This document shows, piece by piece, positions 11,300 to 24,261 of a stretch of 64,000 nt of DNA. How positions within the stretch are numbered: position 1 is the stretch's first letter; each line of letters begins with the position of its first letter. The notes under the pieces are model-generated. The model did not search any database. It was not told the origin of the DNA and worked only from the letters and a program-made list of their open reading frames with translations. The position numbers and the translations under genes were made by a program. The stretch comes from Siphonodentalium dalli (Eukaryota > Mollusca > Scaphopoda > Gadilida > Siphonodentaliidae), in assembly GCA_032622095.1 (NCBI GenBank), contig CP136061.1:192764369-192828368 (forward strand), written 5' to 3'.

Positions 11300-14200
11300 T
11301 ATTTTCGATGTTATAAAGTTCCCCGTCAGATTTCAAAAAGGTTTAGAAAGGGTGGAATATGATCTTTATGGGCATAGCCATAGTAGAGATTAGTGGCATG
11401 ATCTGCCATATATCCATCAATTTATGCTCAGTTGTTTTGAGTTAGAAAACTTGTATTTTAGTAGATCTATATTATATTTCTTTGTGCAATTTTGTCATGA
11501 TTTTATTTGCCGTCATTGTTAAATGTTAAAAGTCTTATAACCTTAAATAAGTTGTACATCACATGTTATATAATTACCCTTTACCCTATAGCTAGTTAAT
11601 TTCCGATTCAACAGTATCTATATTTAACATATTAATTGAGTGATAAACAACCATACGAAAGTATGTATTCGGGGGTTCCAGACCTAATGGCTTGGTGTTA
11701 GTATTGTGTAGGAATTCATTGCAGCATGTGATTATCGGGTAAATAATCATTGAAACAAACTTACTGAGGATATCCCTACTAAAAGTGAATCAATTATTAT
11801 TATCAAAAAGTGTTTTATAAGAATTTTATATCTAACAAGGTAGGTTCACTAACTTCACTGAGGTGATACTTCTCGGCATCATATATGTTAAAGACCAGAG
11901 TTGGTCGAAATTGTTCTCATAGTTTGATTTTCCAACCAGCATTTAGTGGGAATTCTTTTCATTTTGAAATTTGGACCAAAATTCACATATTTTCCTTCCT
12001 TCGGTCAATATTTGGAACTGAAATTAGTTGGAGAACTTCCAACATTAGGGTGGTGTCAGGTGGAAATTTATAACAATTGGAAATCTTTATCATTGGGAAA
12101 ATTCCAGGTGTGACAACAATTTTTTTGCAAACTTGGGAGTTTGGTCTGGTTCAAGGGATTGGGGAGGGGGGGTGTAGTTGGATATTTGAAGGTGGACACC
12201 CCCCCCCCCCTGCAATGGAGAGCCTCCAGCCATGTCTTAGAAGATAAATTTTTTTTAACCTGGAACCCTTAATACATCATTGAATTGAAATTAGGAAGAG
12301 CATTGTTAACTAATGACACATGTATGCTATTGTGCACTGTTTGCAGCCTCTGCCCTTATTTTTGTAGTGGCCTGAGCATCTTTGTGCAGCATCACGGCTG
12401 GTCTGACTTCACATCTCCTATGCATTGAAGCCCAAATTTAAAGGGACATAAAGCACTTGCAGAGGGTAAAATAATAAAATAATAAAATTAATATATGTCT
12501 GTAAAACAACTATCATTAACAAGTACAGTAATGCTCTAATTAATCGACCCCTTAACCACAGCAGAATTATGGGTAATTTTTCAGGATTTAGTCGGAAATA
12601 TGGCTTGTTGCCATTCATCGGAGAGCTCTCCCCGAGAGCTTCCCGATGAATGGCAACAAGCCATATTTCCGACTAAATCCTGAAAAGTTACCCATAATTC
12701 TGCTGTGGTTAAGGGGTCGATTAATTAGAGCATTAATGTACATGTAAAATAGATGGAGTTCATTTTTATTTCATTATTAACTGCCCAATAACGAGATTTT
12801 GTATTGCTATGTATAACAATTACTGTTACAATAAAATTACTGTTCAAAATCTAATTAGTCCAATAAAGTACCAAAGTTTTATCAAAACTTGACGGCATAC
12901 ATTGTAAAGTTCAAAGCATAGAAAACTAATCGGAAAATCACATTTAGACTAAAATATCATGTTTATACAAAAATATATGAAGTTACTACGTGAATCACAT
13001 TGTTTACAAATCACTGACAGTTTTGTTTACATAACAATGGTTTCAACTTGTGAAATTTCGTTATTCTAGAACTATTAATAATGAATGTAAGAACCAATTT
13101 TCTATCGATATTCCATTTTCTTTTTAGTGGTGATGTCTTTGCAGACTTCTATAATTTTTGCATATTTAATATTTACCCACTACGAGTGCCTTGTGTCCCT
13201 TTATGTTTGAGAAAGGCTCAAGTCTAGAAGACAGGCCTCTCATCCCGGATTTTAGGTAATCTTCACACTTATCCCGGGTAAGATAAAAGAAGATTGATCA
13301 TTTGGGGATAACAGTATGGTCTTCACACTGTCCAGATAAGATCTGAAATGACCCATCAATGCAGCAATATTATATTTATATTTCTGATGACTCTCTCAGA
13401 ACAGTGATGATTCTATGAAAGTCGCTGATATAACAATTTATTAATCTGATAAGGGCCTACTCAATTGGAAACAAATGAGAAAGTGCAACGAAACAATCCA
13501 AATTATTAGAGTTAATTGTTTATCATATTGACACACAGTGTGAATAGCTAACTACCATGTAACCATATTGAAATTGTTGACCACGCCCGTTGCACAAGGA
13601 AGCCCTGGTTACTGTGATAATCCTTGTACCCAGAGTTCAACGGGAATTGTTTCTCTTTGTATTGGTCACCAGTCAGGTGATATTATAAGTAGCCTCATTA
13701 TATGAGGTTTTGTACAAATGTATGTGCTTTTGTTATATTTACTCAAATTTGCATTTTTATATATTAATATGTTCATTAATTGTAATTTATTTTTGTATGC
13801 TGAAAGTTATGTGCATTTTCAGCATAAACAACAATACTGGGAATAAATCCAGACAAATATTACACTAATAAGGACATCTCTGGATATGTATATATTTAAA
13901 ACTGATTGTTAATAGCTAAGAAAAAAATATTTGCATAGTTTTATGTGTACCCATACCATGTATGGTACACATAATGCCGACGTCTGGATCAACCATCCGT
14001 CATTCGTCTGTCCATCTATCCGCTCTCACCAGAGCTACATGGTGGGGTATGTAGTTAAGAATAAGGTACATTGTGGGGTGATTTCAAATTTTGGCTGTAC
14101 CCCAGAATGCAATTATATTATATATATCTGTTATATTAAGTAAAGTGCAGTTTTAAAGCATTCTGTGGTGTCTGCGGCAAAATTAAGTTTTTCAGTCCAC

Positions 14201-15001
14201 AAGAAATATAGACATATTGTCCAAACTTGGTAGTCTATCTTGATTGCGTGAGATTTCAATGTTCCTATGGATTGGCTGTTTTTCAGAAAAATATGGAATT
14301 CCACTCACATGTATAGACAACACCACCATTTATTCACATTTATTCATCAGGTTATCCCTGTTAACATGACTTTTAAGTCATTGATGTGCTACCCACATTG
14401 ATCAATTGTAATCGGAATGTTAACCTCTTAGCTGCTAAATGACGTTATGACGTTGTGTTGGGCTGTTGACGTTATTGCCATTTTCCAGTGGAAAAATATA
14501 ATGGGAATATCACAAGCACCATAAAACTGACTCAGTTGAAAGGCTATTGTCATTGAGAATCATGGAACATCATACACTGTTTGAAACTTCGAGATAGTTA
14601 TTCCAATGCACCAATCTCTGAGTTATGAATAATGTCCTACTGCTATTGTGATGATATAGCACATGACATGCACTTTTACTTCTGTAATAGTTACGGATGT
14701 CATAGCACCAAAGAGGTTAAAGGTACTCAATCTGATCAGACGCTCCTACTTGATTTTAGAGTTATCCATCTTTATCTGGAAGACCATCCGTTTGAACACG
14801 TGTTTCTGGCCCACAAACAATTGAAATAACAAACTTCAAAAATTTATATCTGATCACTCTGAGCTTTGATGGGTAGGTTCCTTGACTCGAATCAAATATT
14901 GTTTTACCCCCGAAGCCAAAGAAATAGTAATTTAAGAGCATCTGATCGGATTGAGTACCTTTAAACAGTTATCTTCTGATCTGCCTCATATTTATTACAT
15001 A
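11300..15001. other. Gene-free intergenic stretch
   Basis: Apart from the MITE at 12526-12738 and a C run near 12200 I see only AT-rich unique-looking DNA and short repeats (GTACCCATACCATG at ~13950, also as an inverted word near 48830). No supported gene. Confidence 0.4.
12526..12738. mobile_element. Palindromic MITE with TA target (mariner-like)
   Basis: Almost perfect 213-bp foldback: CAGTAATGCTCTAATTAATC ... complement, flanked by TA on both sides. The centre is a CGGAGAGCTCTCC loop. TA duplication suggests a Tc1/mariner-type mobiliser. Confidence 0.8.
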
Positions 15002-15143
15002 CAGTAATGCCCTAAATAATCGACTCCTTAACCACAGTGAGAGCTTTGCAATGAATGGCAAAAAGCCATATTTCCGACTAAATCCTGAAAAATTACCCAT
15101 AATTCTGCTGTGGTTAAGGAGTCGATTATTTAGGGCATTACTG
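15002..15143. mobile_element. TA-type palindromic MITE, shortened
   Basis: Same ends as 12526 (CAGTAATGCCCTAAATAATC), TA at both flanks; most of the left arm's inner part is deleted. Confidence 0.8.
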
Positions 15144-15529
15144 TAGGTTTTACTTAGCACGTTCTTCATCTTTAACCCTTTCTACTCTTGTTTTTACTTA
15201 GAATTCACGCAAGCTGCGATGATTCAAAAATTTTCATCTGATCATCAACAAATTTGGTATATGAGTTTCTTACCCCAAAATACAGATCCAATATATTTTA
15301 ACTGATTTCAAGTAACTGGTAATGTAATCAATACACTGTGAATGTTAAGAGAAACTTCCATTCACACAGAGCAGTGAATTATTAGATTCTATATTTAGCT
15401 ATGGATAGATAGTTTATTGACATAATACACCAGTACATGGCCAGTGTGTGGCTGGAAGCACTTGTTTACAGACATTACAGTTTATGTTGTTTACAGACAC
15501 TGTAACTTATCTTGGAAAACAATTAACCC

Positions 15530-17360
15530 ACCCATTCTGTAGTTCCATCATATGATGTAATTCAAAATGATTAGCCCTCTCCACACATCATGGTTTTGAT
15601 GCTTTTCATTTCATCATTCTCCTATTCTATGTCCAGGTTGATGGTGATCCACTTTTCACTTGCATGGATTATGGGATTAAAATTAACCCATTGTGTAGAC
15701 ACATGATATCTGGTAGGCAGATATTAAATTATCCCTTTCACTTTGAGCCTGTAAGAATTTCTATAAACCACCAATTGAATAATCATCATTAGAGGAAATG
15801 TCTTATTTTGAAATTTCCTCAATTGCAATTTGGGCTGCAGGATAATAACAGTGCGTGTATTCTTGCGTATGACTTATTGTATGGGTTCTAAATCCAATGA
15901 CATGCTTTTTATAGACTATTTTGTCTTGATCAGTTCATTGGTGTGGTTAAGATTAACCCCTTACTTACTTACTACTCAAATATTTGTCATTGATTGTTTA
16001 TAATTCATGGCATAGTTTATGATAACACACCCTGACCTGCATAAAGAGGGTCATTTGGTTTATTTGCTTTAAAATATTAACATCCTCCACCAATCCTGTT
16101 GACACAATGTGATGACTAAAATATTTTTCACCCAATCACTCTTATAATCACATCCAGGTTAATCATAACACATTCTTCACCTGTATAGATTTTGGTATCA
16201 ATTAAATGGTTTAAAAAAAAATTAACCCTAACTTGAATCATATTTCCGCTGTTTACGGACTTGTATCTTACCAATGAACAGCTTAGAAGAAAATTAACCC
16301 ATACATTCCACAGACATACAGTATGCTATCCAATTTAATGACTCTAATATTTTCAAACTGAGCATTCTCATATCTCACTTCTAGTTACAGTAATGCCCTA
16401 AGTAATCGACTCATTAACCACAGCAGAATTATGGGTAACTTATTAGGATTTAGTCGGAAATATGGCTTGTTGCCATTCATCAGAAAGCTCTCAGTTGGGG
16501 AGAGCTTTCCGATGAATGGCAAGAAGCCATATTTCCGACTAAATCCTGAAAAGTTACCCATAATTCTGCTGTAGTTAAGGAGTCTATTACTTAGGGCATT
16601 ACTGTATCTGATAGTTCTGCATTAAAATATTTTATATCCAATCATTATCAATCATATTATACTAAATTTGTAACTATTTTATCTTTAACAGCTATGATGC
16701 TTCTGTCTGACTATGGATTGACCTTAATTAGCTTTATCACTCTAATAGACATATATGTGTTGGAGTGACCTCATAGGTTGAAATCGAATACCACATCAAT
16801 GTTTCCATGGAAGGTGCCCAATAAGTCTTATGCCACTTGTGAACTTAATAGTAAGGTGTGAATTGTTGAAAGCCATGCACTCATGAAAAGGTTGGTGTAA
16901 GGATTTATGAAAATAGCTATTCGCTATCGCCGAGGTATGGGTTAAAAATCTGCCAATCCTCTCGTTTATTCAATTGGTTGATCGGTTTAGAAATTATTAA
17001 CCCTTTCCATCCACCAATAGACATGTTTTATCCGATATGATAACTCCAATATTTTTGTTGGATTGTGTTCATATTTTTTGTGCAGGTTTATGCCACACCC
17101 CTCACCTGTGTAGTTGTTGGTATCGATTTGTTGAATAATTAACCATTCCCACACATTGCATAAATACTTGCTATCTGAAGCAATAACTCAAATATTTTCA
17201 ATCTGATTATTCTCATATCTCACCTCTAGGTCTATCAAGGCCCCCTATTCACCTGTATGAATTTTGGTATTCATCGATCTGATTTGAAAATTATATTAAC
17301 TGTTTCCACCCACCATGTAGACACATGCTATCAATATTGAACTCAACAATTTTATTTTGG
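15530..17360. repeat. Diverged ~170-bp tandem array
   Basis: Recurring order of words: AACCCTTTCCACCCACCA, ACACATGCTATC, AACTCAAATATTTTC, CTCATATCTCACCTCTAGG, CACCTGTATAGATTTTGGTA. Copies begin near 15535, 15960, 16220, 16995, 17140 and 17300; interrupted by the MITE at 16388. An outlying copy is at 20120-20270. No coding potential. Confidence 0.6.
16388..16604. mobile_element. TA-type palindromic MITE
   Basis: Full-length foldback, CAGTAATGCCCTAAGTAATC; TA flanks. Inserted inside the diverged ~170-bp tandem array. Confidence 0.8.
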
Positions 17361-17549
17361 CTGTTAGCAATAAATATAGCTGTCTCAAACATGACTTCTT
17401 TCAACTAGGCAGAAAATATTAAATTAACCCTTCCACTTTGAACCAGGTTCATTAATGAACACTCTATAAAACACCTATTGAATATTCCTATATCATTAGA
17501 GGTGATGTCCTGTTTTGAAAATCCCTCAATTCTAAGACCAATGCATGTT

Positions 17550-17905
17550 TTTAGCTCACCTGAGACGGTGGAGCTATAGTCATCACTCCTCGTCCGTCCG
17601 TCCATCCGTCAAGAATCATCTTCTCCTCCAGAACCGTAAGACCGAATGGGTTCATATTTGGTGTGGATGTTCCCTAGGTGATTCACATTCAGATTTTTTC
17701 AATTGAGGTTACCCGGTCAAATAGTTGCGAAGCTAGGACCATAACTCTTTTCCACCATAGTAATTCTTACTGCGACTTCTCGAATTTGATTAGGCCAAAT
17801 GGGTTCATATTTGGTACAAAGGGTCCTTGGGGGGACTGGTTAAGATTTATTCAAATGAGGTCACTGGGTCGAATGTGGGTGGAGCCATTTTTTTTGTGTT
17901 AAATT
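17550..17905. repeat. AGCTCAC-family repeat
   Basis: TTTTTAGCTCACCTGAGACG, GTCCGTCCGTCCATCCGTC, ACCGAATGGGTTCATATTTG: the cleanest head of this family in the window, two internal units. Confidence 0.65.
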
Positions 17906-18060
17906 CAGATTTTGGAATTTTCAGGGCGACCTTGCTCAATTTAACAAACAAAAAAATTATTTTTTAAACATGTTATAAAATTTGAAAAAAGTGACACCAT
18001 TATAACATCTGCAGAGTTATGAAACTTTACTCGTTAATGAAATTATGGAAACATTCCATT

Positions 18061-18090
18061 ACCCCCCCACCCCCCCCCCCCCCCCGCCCC
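18061..18090. repeat. Poly-C / C-rich low-complexity tract
   Basis: A run of almost pure C with single A and G interruptions; it generates proline-rich and glycine-rich chance open frames on the two strands. Confidence 0.9.
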
Positions 18091-18368
18091 CATTCCCACA
18101 TGGCCCAGACCCACCCTGCCATCAGCCAACATCCCTTCCAACCCATATCATCTCCCAATTTAATACTTCTTCTCACCACAGAAGCAGATATATCTGCAAA
18201 GACACAGGTCATTAATTTAGATTAGAATAATAAATGTCATCAGGCAGGCTTGTATAAACATAACTGCTAGCAAATTAAAAACAAACTGCTTTTCCCAAGG
18301 TTAGGTGATGGCTGATGGGAATTGGTTTCCCTGCCATACAATGGTACTATGAATGGCTTAGATTTCTT

Positions 18369-18743
18369 CAAGCCTGGAAATAGTGTGCCTGGCATTTGCA
18401 GAATGAGGTCCCCAGAGGGTGAATTTAGTGTTGCTACCCTGTACAGCAGGCTAGCATCACCAAATACACCCTCCAGGGACCTAATTCTGCTTAGGCTTCA
18501 TCTGCTGAGAAGTATCCTAAGTATCAAATTGAAATAAAATGCATAATTGAGGTGCTCAATGGGTGTGCATCACCAACTTCAACTGTAGAACTTCAATCTG
18601 TTCCTAGGTTTTTATTGGCCATTGAGGCCTAATCAGACTGAGGATGAATTCAGTGATGCTAGCCCGCCTTGCGGAATAGTGTCATTAAATTCACCTTTTG
18701 GGGACCTCATTCTGCAAAGTCAGACACACTAAATTCAGACTTG
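18369..18743. mobile_element. Twin-hairpin MITE copy (diverged)
   Basis: Hairpin words GAATGAGGTCCCCAGAGGG at 18400 and the right arm at ~18690. No convincing TSD. The right end is duplicated 528 bp further on. Confidence 0.65.
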
Positions 18744-19355
18744 GCAGTTTCATATTATTTTCTTAACCACCACTTATCCAGATGAAATCATACCCTGATT
18801 TTTCAAAGAAAAATTGGGGGGTATATATTGGATTGAATTTGTCTTCTGTCTGTCAGGCTTCCATCCGTCTGCCTGTTGGGATGTCGATCCATCCGTCTAT
18901 CAACAATTGTTTTCTTCTCCATATTAAAGACCGAATGTGTTTATATATTTCAGTGTGCATGTTCCCTAGGTGTCTCACAATCAGATTTGTTCAAATAAGT
19001 TTATCAGATCAAATAGGTGCGAAGCCAGGGCCATAACTCTTTCCCTCCATAGTAATTCTTAAAACAATTTTTTTCTCAAGAACCGTCGGGCCTAATATAG
19101 CTTATATTTGGTATGGAGGGGCCTTGGGCGACCAGGGTTCAGATTTGTTCAAATGGGGTCATTTTTAGGAAATGAGGTCCCCAGAGGGTGAATTCGGTGA
19201 TGCTAGTCCACCTTGCGGAATAGTGTAATTAAATTCACCTGCAAAGGTCAGACACACTAAATACAGACTTGGCTGTTCCAATATTATTTTCTTAACCACC
19301 ACTTATCCAGGTGAAATCATACCCTGATTTTTCAAAGAAAAATTGGGGGGTATAT
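18721..19355. repeat. 528-bp-offset direct duplication plus AGCTCAC-family fragments
   Basis: 18721-18826 and 19249-19355 are nearly identical (CAGACACACTAAA to AAAAATTGGGGGGTATAT). The preceding MITE right ends (18600-18720 and 19165-19248) are also duplicated. Between them lie GTCTGTCAGGCTTCCATCCG-type units. Confidence 0.75.
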
Positions 19356-20659
19356 TGATATTACTAAATGAATCGATCTCATAGATGGGGATTCACATTT
19401 GTTCTAATAGGGGCAGAGCTAAGATATTTAACTCTCCTCTATGCTGTTTGGTACTGGTATAATAATATTGATTTCTAGGCAGCCTGGGTGGGGGCAATGT
19501 TTGAGGCAATGGGGAGGGAGTGTAGAGGGGTAGATATTTGACTCCCTACTTTGATCAAAATTTAAACAGTTGAAAATTTCATGCCTGATACTACATTAGT
19601 TGTAGATTAGATGTTCACACCAAAAATAGGTTAGAATTGTTCTCATAGTTTGGTTTGATTTTCCAACATGTATGTTTTTAAACCATCAGTCCATATGTTC
19701 CTACTTCAGGTTAAACTGTTGGACCGAATTGGCCACAAATTTTAACTTTATGGGGGGTGTCAGGTTGGTAATTTTCAAACGTTTGAGAGCTTGAAGTACT
19801 GGTACCAGTCGTAAAATTCAACCTAAGAGGGATGTACAAAAGGATGTTTGTGAACTTAGTACTGTGGTATGGTTGTCTTCTTTAAAAGGTAAGAGGTTGG
19901 AGATTTGTCAGTGGTTTGCAATTAGAAATTTCAAGGTGAAGAGCCCTGCTCATCTGAGAACTTCCAGCTATGTCCATGTTTTGAACGACTTGTCTTAAGT
20001 GATTTTGTTAAGTACTGACTCTTGTGGTCTTTAGAGTCCCCGTCTTCTCAGTCTTTACAGTCTGGTTAGCTACCCACAGTCATTGACTGTCTTGTTTATG
20101 AACTCTTTTGTGTTTATCAGTTTGGGAAATATCAATACTTTCCACCCAACAAGAAATATGCTATCTGATTTGATAACTCAAATATTTGCACCGAGTGTGT
20201 TTATATTTCATGGCACATGATATGACACTCCTGACCTGTATAGTTAGGTCAGTTGGTTGATTTTCTTAAAATAAAAAGTTATGTATGATGTTTCTATTAT
20301 GAGTTTATTTTGGTCATGTTTAATTGTTCTTAAGTGAAAATAACCTATCCCCTCCTATAAATTCACCTAAACTCTGTTGTATTTTACAAGTATTGTATAT
20401 TACAAAATATTATTCATTGTTAATAAAATTCTGTCCGGTATGGAAGACAGGAAACATTTAAGAACATGTGTAAATACCTATACCTATGCCATTGTGGTTA
20501 GAGCTACAGATTGTATACAGTAAGTCTTACTCTTGTCACGTCACACCAGTGCCTGATTCCAGGAATCAGCATAGGTTCGTAAGTACGTTGAATACTTTTA
20601 TACAGACCTTAATTCCTCAGACATTTTTAAATCATTAGAGATTACCACTTTGGAGACAT

Positions 20660-21632
20660 ATGAAAGTGTCAATGGCACTGTAGCTCAACTTGGAAAGGGA
20701 ATAATTTAATGTGTTAGTCAATGGAGCGATTAAGAATGTGGAAAGTTGAATGTCTAATACTATACATGAAGAGAAAAGTAAAATCCAAGATGGCTGCTAG
20801 CAGCCATGTTTTCGGCCGAATGACCCCATAATGAGTCTTTCCCATCTACATGTCATCGTTAACATTCATGACAAATTTTATGACGATCAGACTAAAGGTA
20901 CGACCTGTAGCCCATGCTAAAGAATTTAGTCATACAAAGAGTAAAATCCAAGATGGCTGCTGGTGGCCATGTTTTTTGGCCAAATGACCCCAAAATTACT
21001 CGTTCCCATCTACATGTCAATATTAACATCCATGACAAATTTCATGATGATCAGATGAACAGTACGACCTGTGGCCCGTGCTAATGGATTAAATTTTGAA
21101 ATCAAAGATGGCCGCTGGCCGAATGACCCCAAAATGACTCGTTCCCATCTACATTCCAATTTCAACAGCCATGACAAATTTTATGATGATCAGACTAAAT
21201 GTACGACCTGTAGCCCATGCTAAAGGATTTAGTCATACAACGAGTAAAATCCAAGATGGCTGCTGGCGGCCATGTTTTTGGGCCGAATGACCCCAAAATT
21301 ACTCGTTCCCATCCATCTACATGTCAATATTAACATCCATGACATATTTCATGATGATCAGACAAACAGTACGGCCTGTAGCCCGTGCTAATGGATTGAA
21401 TTTTGAAATCCAAGATGGCCACTGGCGGCCATGTTTTTTTTCCGAATGACCCGAAAATTAATCATTCTGGTCTAAATGTTGATGTCAACAGCTATGACAA
21501 ATTTCATAATGATCCGAAACAAAGGTACGACCTGTAGCCTGCATTGTTGACTCCTTACGTACACACGCACACACGGACGACAAAGCCATGGCAATAGCTC
21601 AAACTTTACAAAGTAAAGTTGAGCTAAAAGGC
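20660..21632. repeat. Shorter copy of the AAGATGGC dimer-array element
   Basis: Same start (GAAAGTGTCAATGGCACTG) and same end (GTAAAGTTGAGCTAAAA) as 33063-35016 but only ~5 tandem units. Confidence 0.85.
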
Positions 21633-24253
21633 CTTTTCTTGTTCTTGAGAAGGTAATTTTTAGTTGTTCTTCATGGCCCACCACCAAATATTTATACGAA
21701 ACTGGTTAATATATAGGCTGATAGGAAAAGCGCTATGAAGTTAATGCTCTGCAGAAGGCTAACACAGGTGCCCGCCCATCAGATAAGTAAAACAACCCAT
21801 ACATACATATAAATTTTATTCAACAAATTGTCAATATATTTCACATTCACAGCAAAAATGTTCATCACAAATATACAACAGAATCTCATACAATTCAACT
21901 TTGTGTCGGTATGTTGGAGTTCCATTCCGTGTTCTGATATTATAAGCAGATGAGAGCCAGATAAACACCCTGTAGGTTCCCATTCATTCATTTTTAAGGA
22001 TGTTTAGATTGCATGCATGTTAACTTTACCAATTTAGGCGGGAGTCTCCCGAATTTCAGCCCCATCTTTCCCCCCTCCCGATTGGGAAACAGTTTCCCCT
22101 GAATTCAGTAAACAATGAAAGATCAAGCTTCATCAGTGCATACAGCTAAGCACATACAATAGAAATAACACAAATGTCAATGGAAACAAGCTCCGTAATT
22201 AGCCTGGGGTAATTAATAGCCACCCCACTGTCCAAACATAGCTTATCTTGTAACGCCTCTATTCAATTCAATTAGCATTATGAAGTTTAATTAAAAAGAC
22301 ACGACGACATCTGACATGGCCACATCGCGGTGGGGAATCATGTGGTTTGGAGTTTATGAGTACCACGCATTCAACATGGCGGAGGCATTCACAAACATGA
22401 CCAGAAACGATTAAAAAGGTAATAAACTAGGATAATGATATATTACATAGTATTGTGGCAGCTACGAGCGTATGATATACCTCATTTGTGTCCAAACTCA
22501 GTTGTTTGTTCTAACATTCTGACCAAAGTTGTCAGTCAAAGGATTCTCCTAGATGTATGTACTTGTGTATTCCACGAACCTCTGCCTGGCAACTTTGGTG
22601 AGAATGTTAAAGAAAACCAGAGTATTTCCGAACAAATAAGGTATCAACTTGTTTTAAAAATAAACAAGCACATGCTCATAACAGTAAAAATGCTATGTTT
22701 TATGTCAGTTCCTCATATATTATGTTTTTGTGCATTTGTATATTTTGAAAGCGTGGTACTCACCAACCTCGAAATCACGTGATTTCCCACTGTGCATATA
22801 ATAATAGAGCGATCAACCAGCTCGAATATGACGTCATCAGTAGCACCTACAAAGAATGGACCTCAGTGGTGTCAAAGACAATATATTTCTGGATATATGG
22901 CAGTTACTTTGTGTCTTAATGCTAAGACAATAATTCCCTTTCAAAGAACAGGCGTTTGTGATTTGAAGTTAATGAAAGCACAGACAAAACAGATAATCAG
23001 TTTGCGAGCGGTAATCCAAACAAACAAATGAACTTATTTTGGGTGAAATTTACGCTTTATTGCTAAAATTTTTAATATTGTGAAATGTACTCTTTATTGC
23101 TAATTTTTTTAATATTAATGTTTTGTTGTGCTATATGGTATTATTTGAATTTAAAGTGAGTACAAAATTTAAAATTAGTTATAAAAACTATGAAAAATCT
23201 CCCGAATTTGAACTAGATTTCTCAAATTCTGAAATTCAATCTCCCAAAATCGGTCTGCCAGAAGTTAACATGGATGATATTAAAGTTCCAGTCTGTTTGT
23301 TGAACTTATCAGCTGAACACCCATACAAATAGATAGCAATCAAGTAACTACTCATTATCCAGTATCTTGATATTAAATGCTTAACAAGCATCACCAGACA
23401 TGAAATATTATTCCCGCTGCCTTGTTTCACATTTCAATTCACAAAGATACCATGACTGTTTGGGTTATCAATCGAAGACCAATAAAACTATTAATAAATA
23501 AGGCCTGGAAATGAAAGAAATTTGAGAATTAATGGTTGGATCAGGACAGATGGACATTATATTTCCTGTTTTTAAAATGGCATATCAAAATTTAATGTTT
23601 AATCACATTGAATCTTATATTTGATAATCAAATACAAGATTCAATGTGATTAAAAATTAAATTTGATTTGGGAATAGAGAGGAATGATTGACTCAGTAAT
23701 TGATTTGACTAATTGAATATCACATGGATGTAGGCTAGAGTTGGGAGGTTGTTGAATTTACATTTCGATTTAATTTTTTTTGGGAGAATAACATCGGTTT
23801 AGGTGTCGTTTTCAGAAAAAATCACTTAACATATAGCAATTAGTCCCAAATAACTGCACAAAGCAGCTTCATTGAACAAAATATAGTCGTAAATTTGTTT
23901 ATATTCATCTTTGATTCTTGATTCTCTTCCTAATTGTGCCCTGTCTCAGTTGTCTTGCAGTCTGTATACCCAGATGCACAATAGCACATGTGTATAAGTG
24001 CATTATTCAAAGAGGTATTCATCAAAGGAATAAAATGCCAACAGTAAATATTGCCAAATCCGGGTACTTTTTCCTCCTGCCAAATTCCCGGAAGCATTGA
24101 ATGCCTTTCAGGAATTGAGCTATTTACAGATTTACATTGCAATAGTGACCTACTTTACTAAGAAAGCTGTCAATTCCTGGAATCCGTCATGGCCTATGGC
24201 ATCGATGATTACTGCATTAATTAATTACTTCATTTTATAACAACATCTGCTCG
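21633..24253. other. Gene-free intergenic stretch
   Basis: No exon supported. Contains GGGAGTCTCCCG (22030) text that recurs at 31540, and an 80-bp palindrome at 23588-23668. Confidence 0.4.
23588..23668. repeat. Imperfect palindrome
   Basis: AATCACATTGAATCTTATAT and its complement surround a GATAATCAAA centre. No TSD recognised. Confidence 0.7.
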
Positions 24254-24261
24254 ATCATGAA

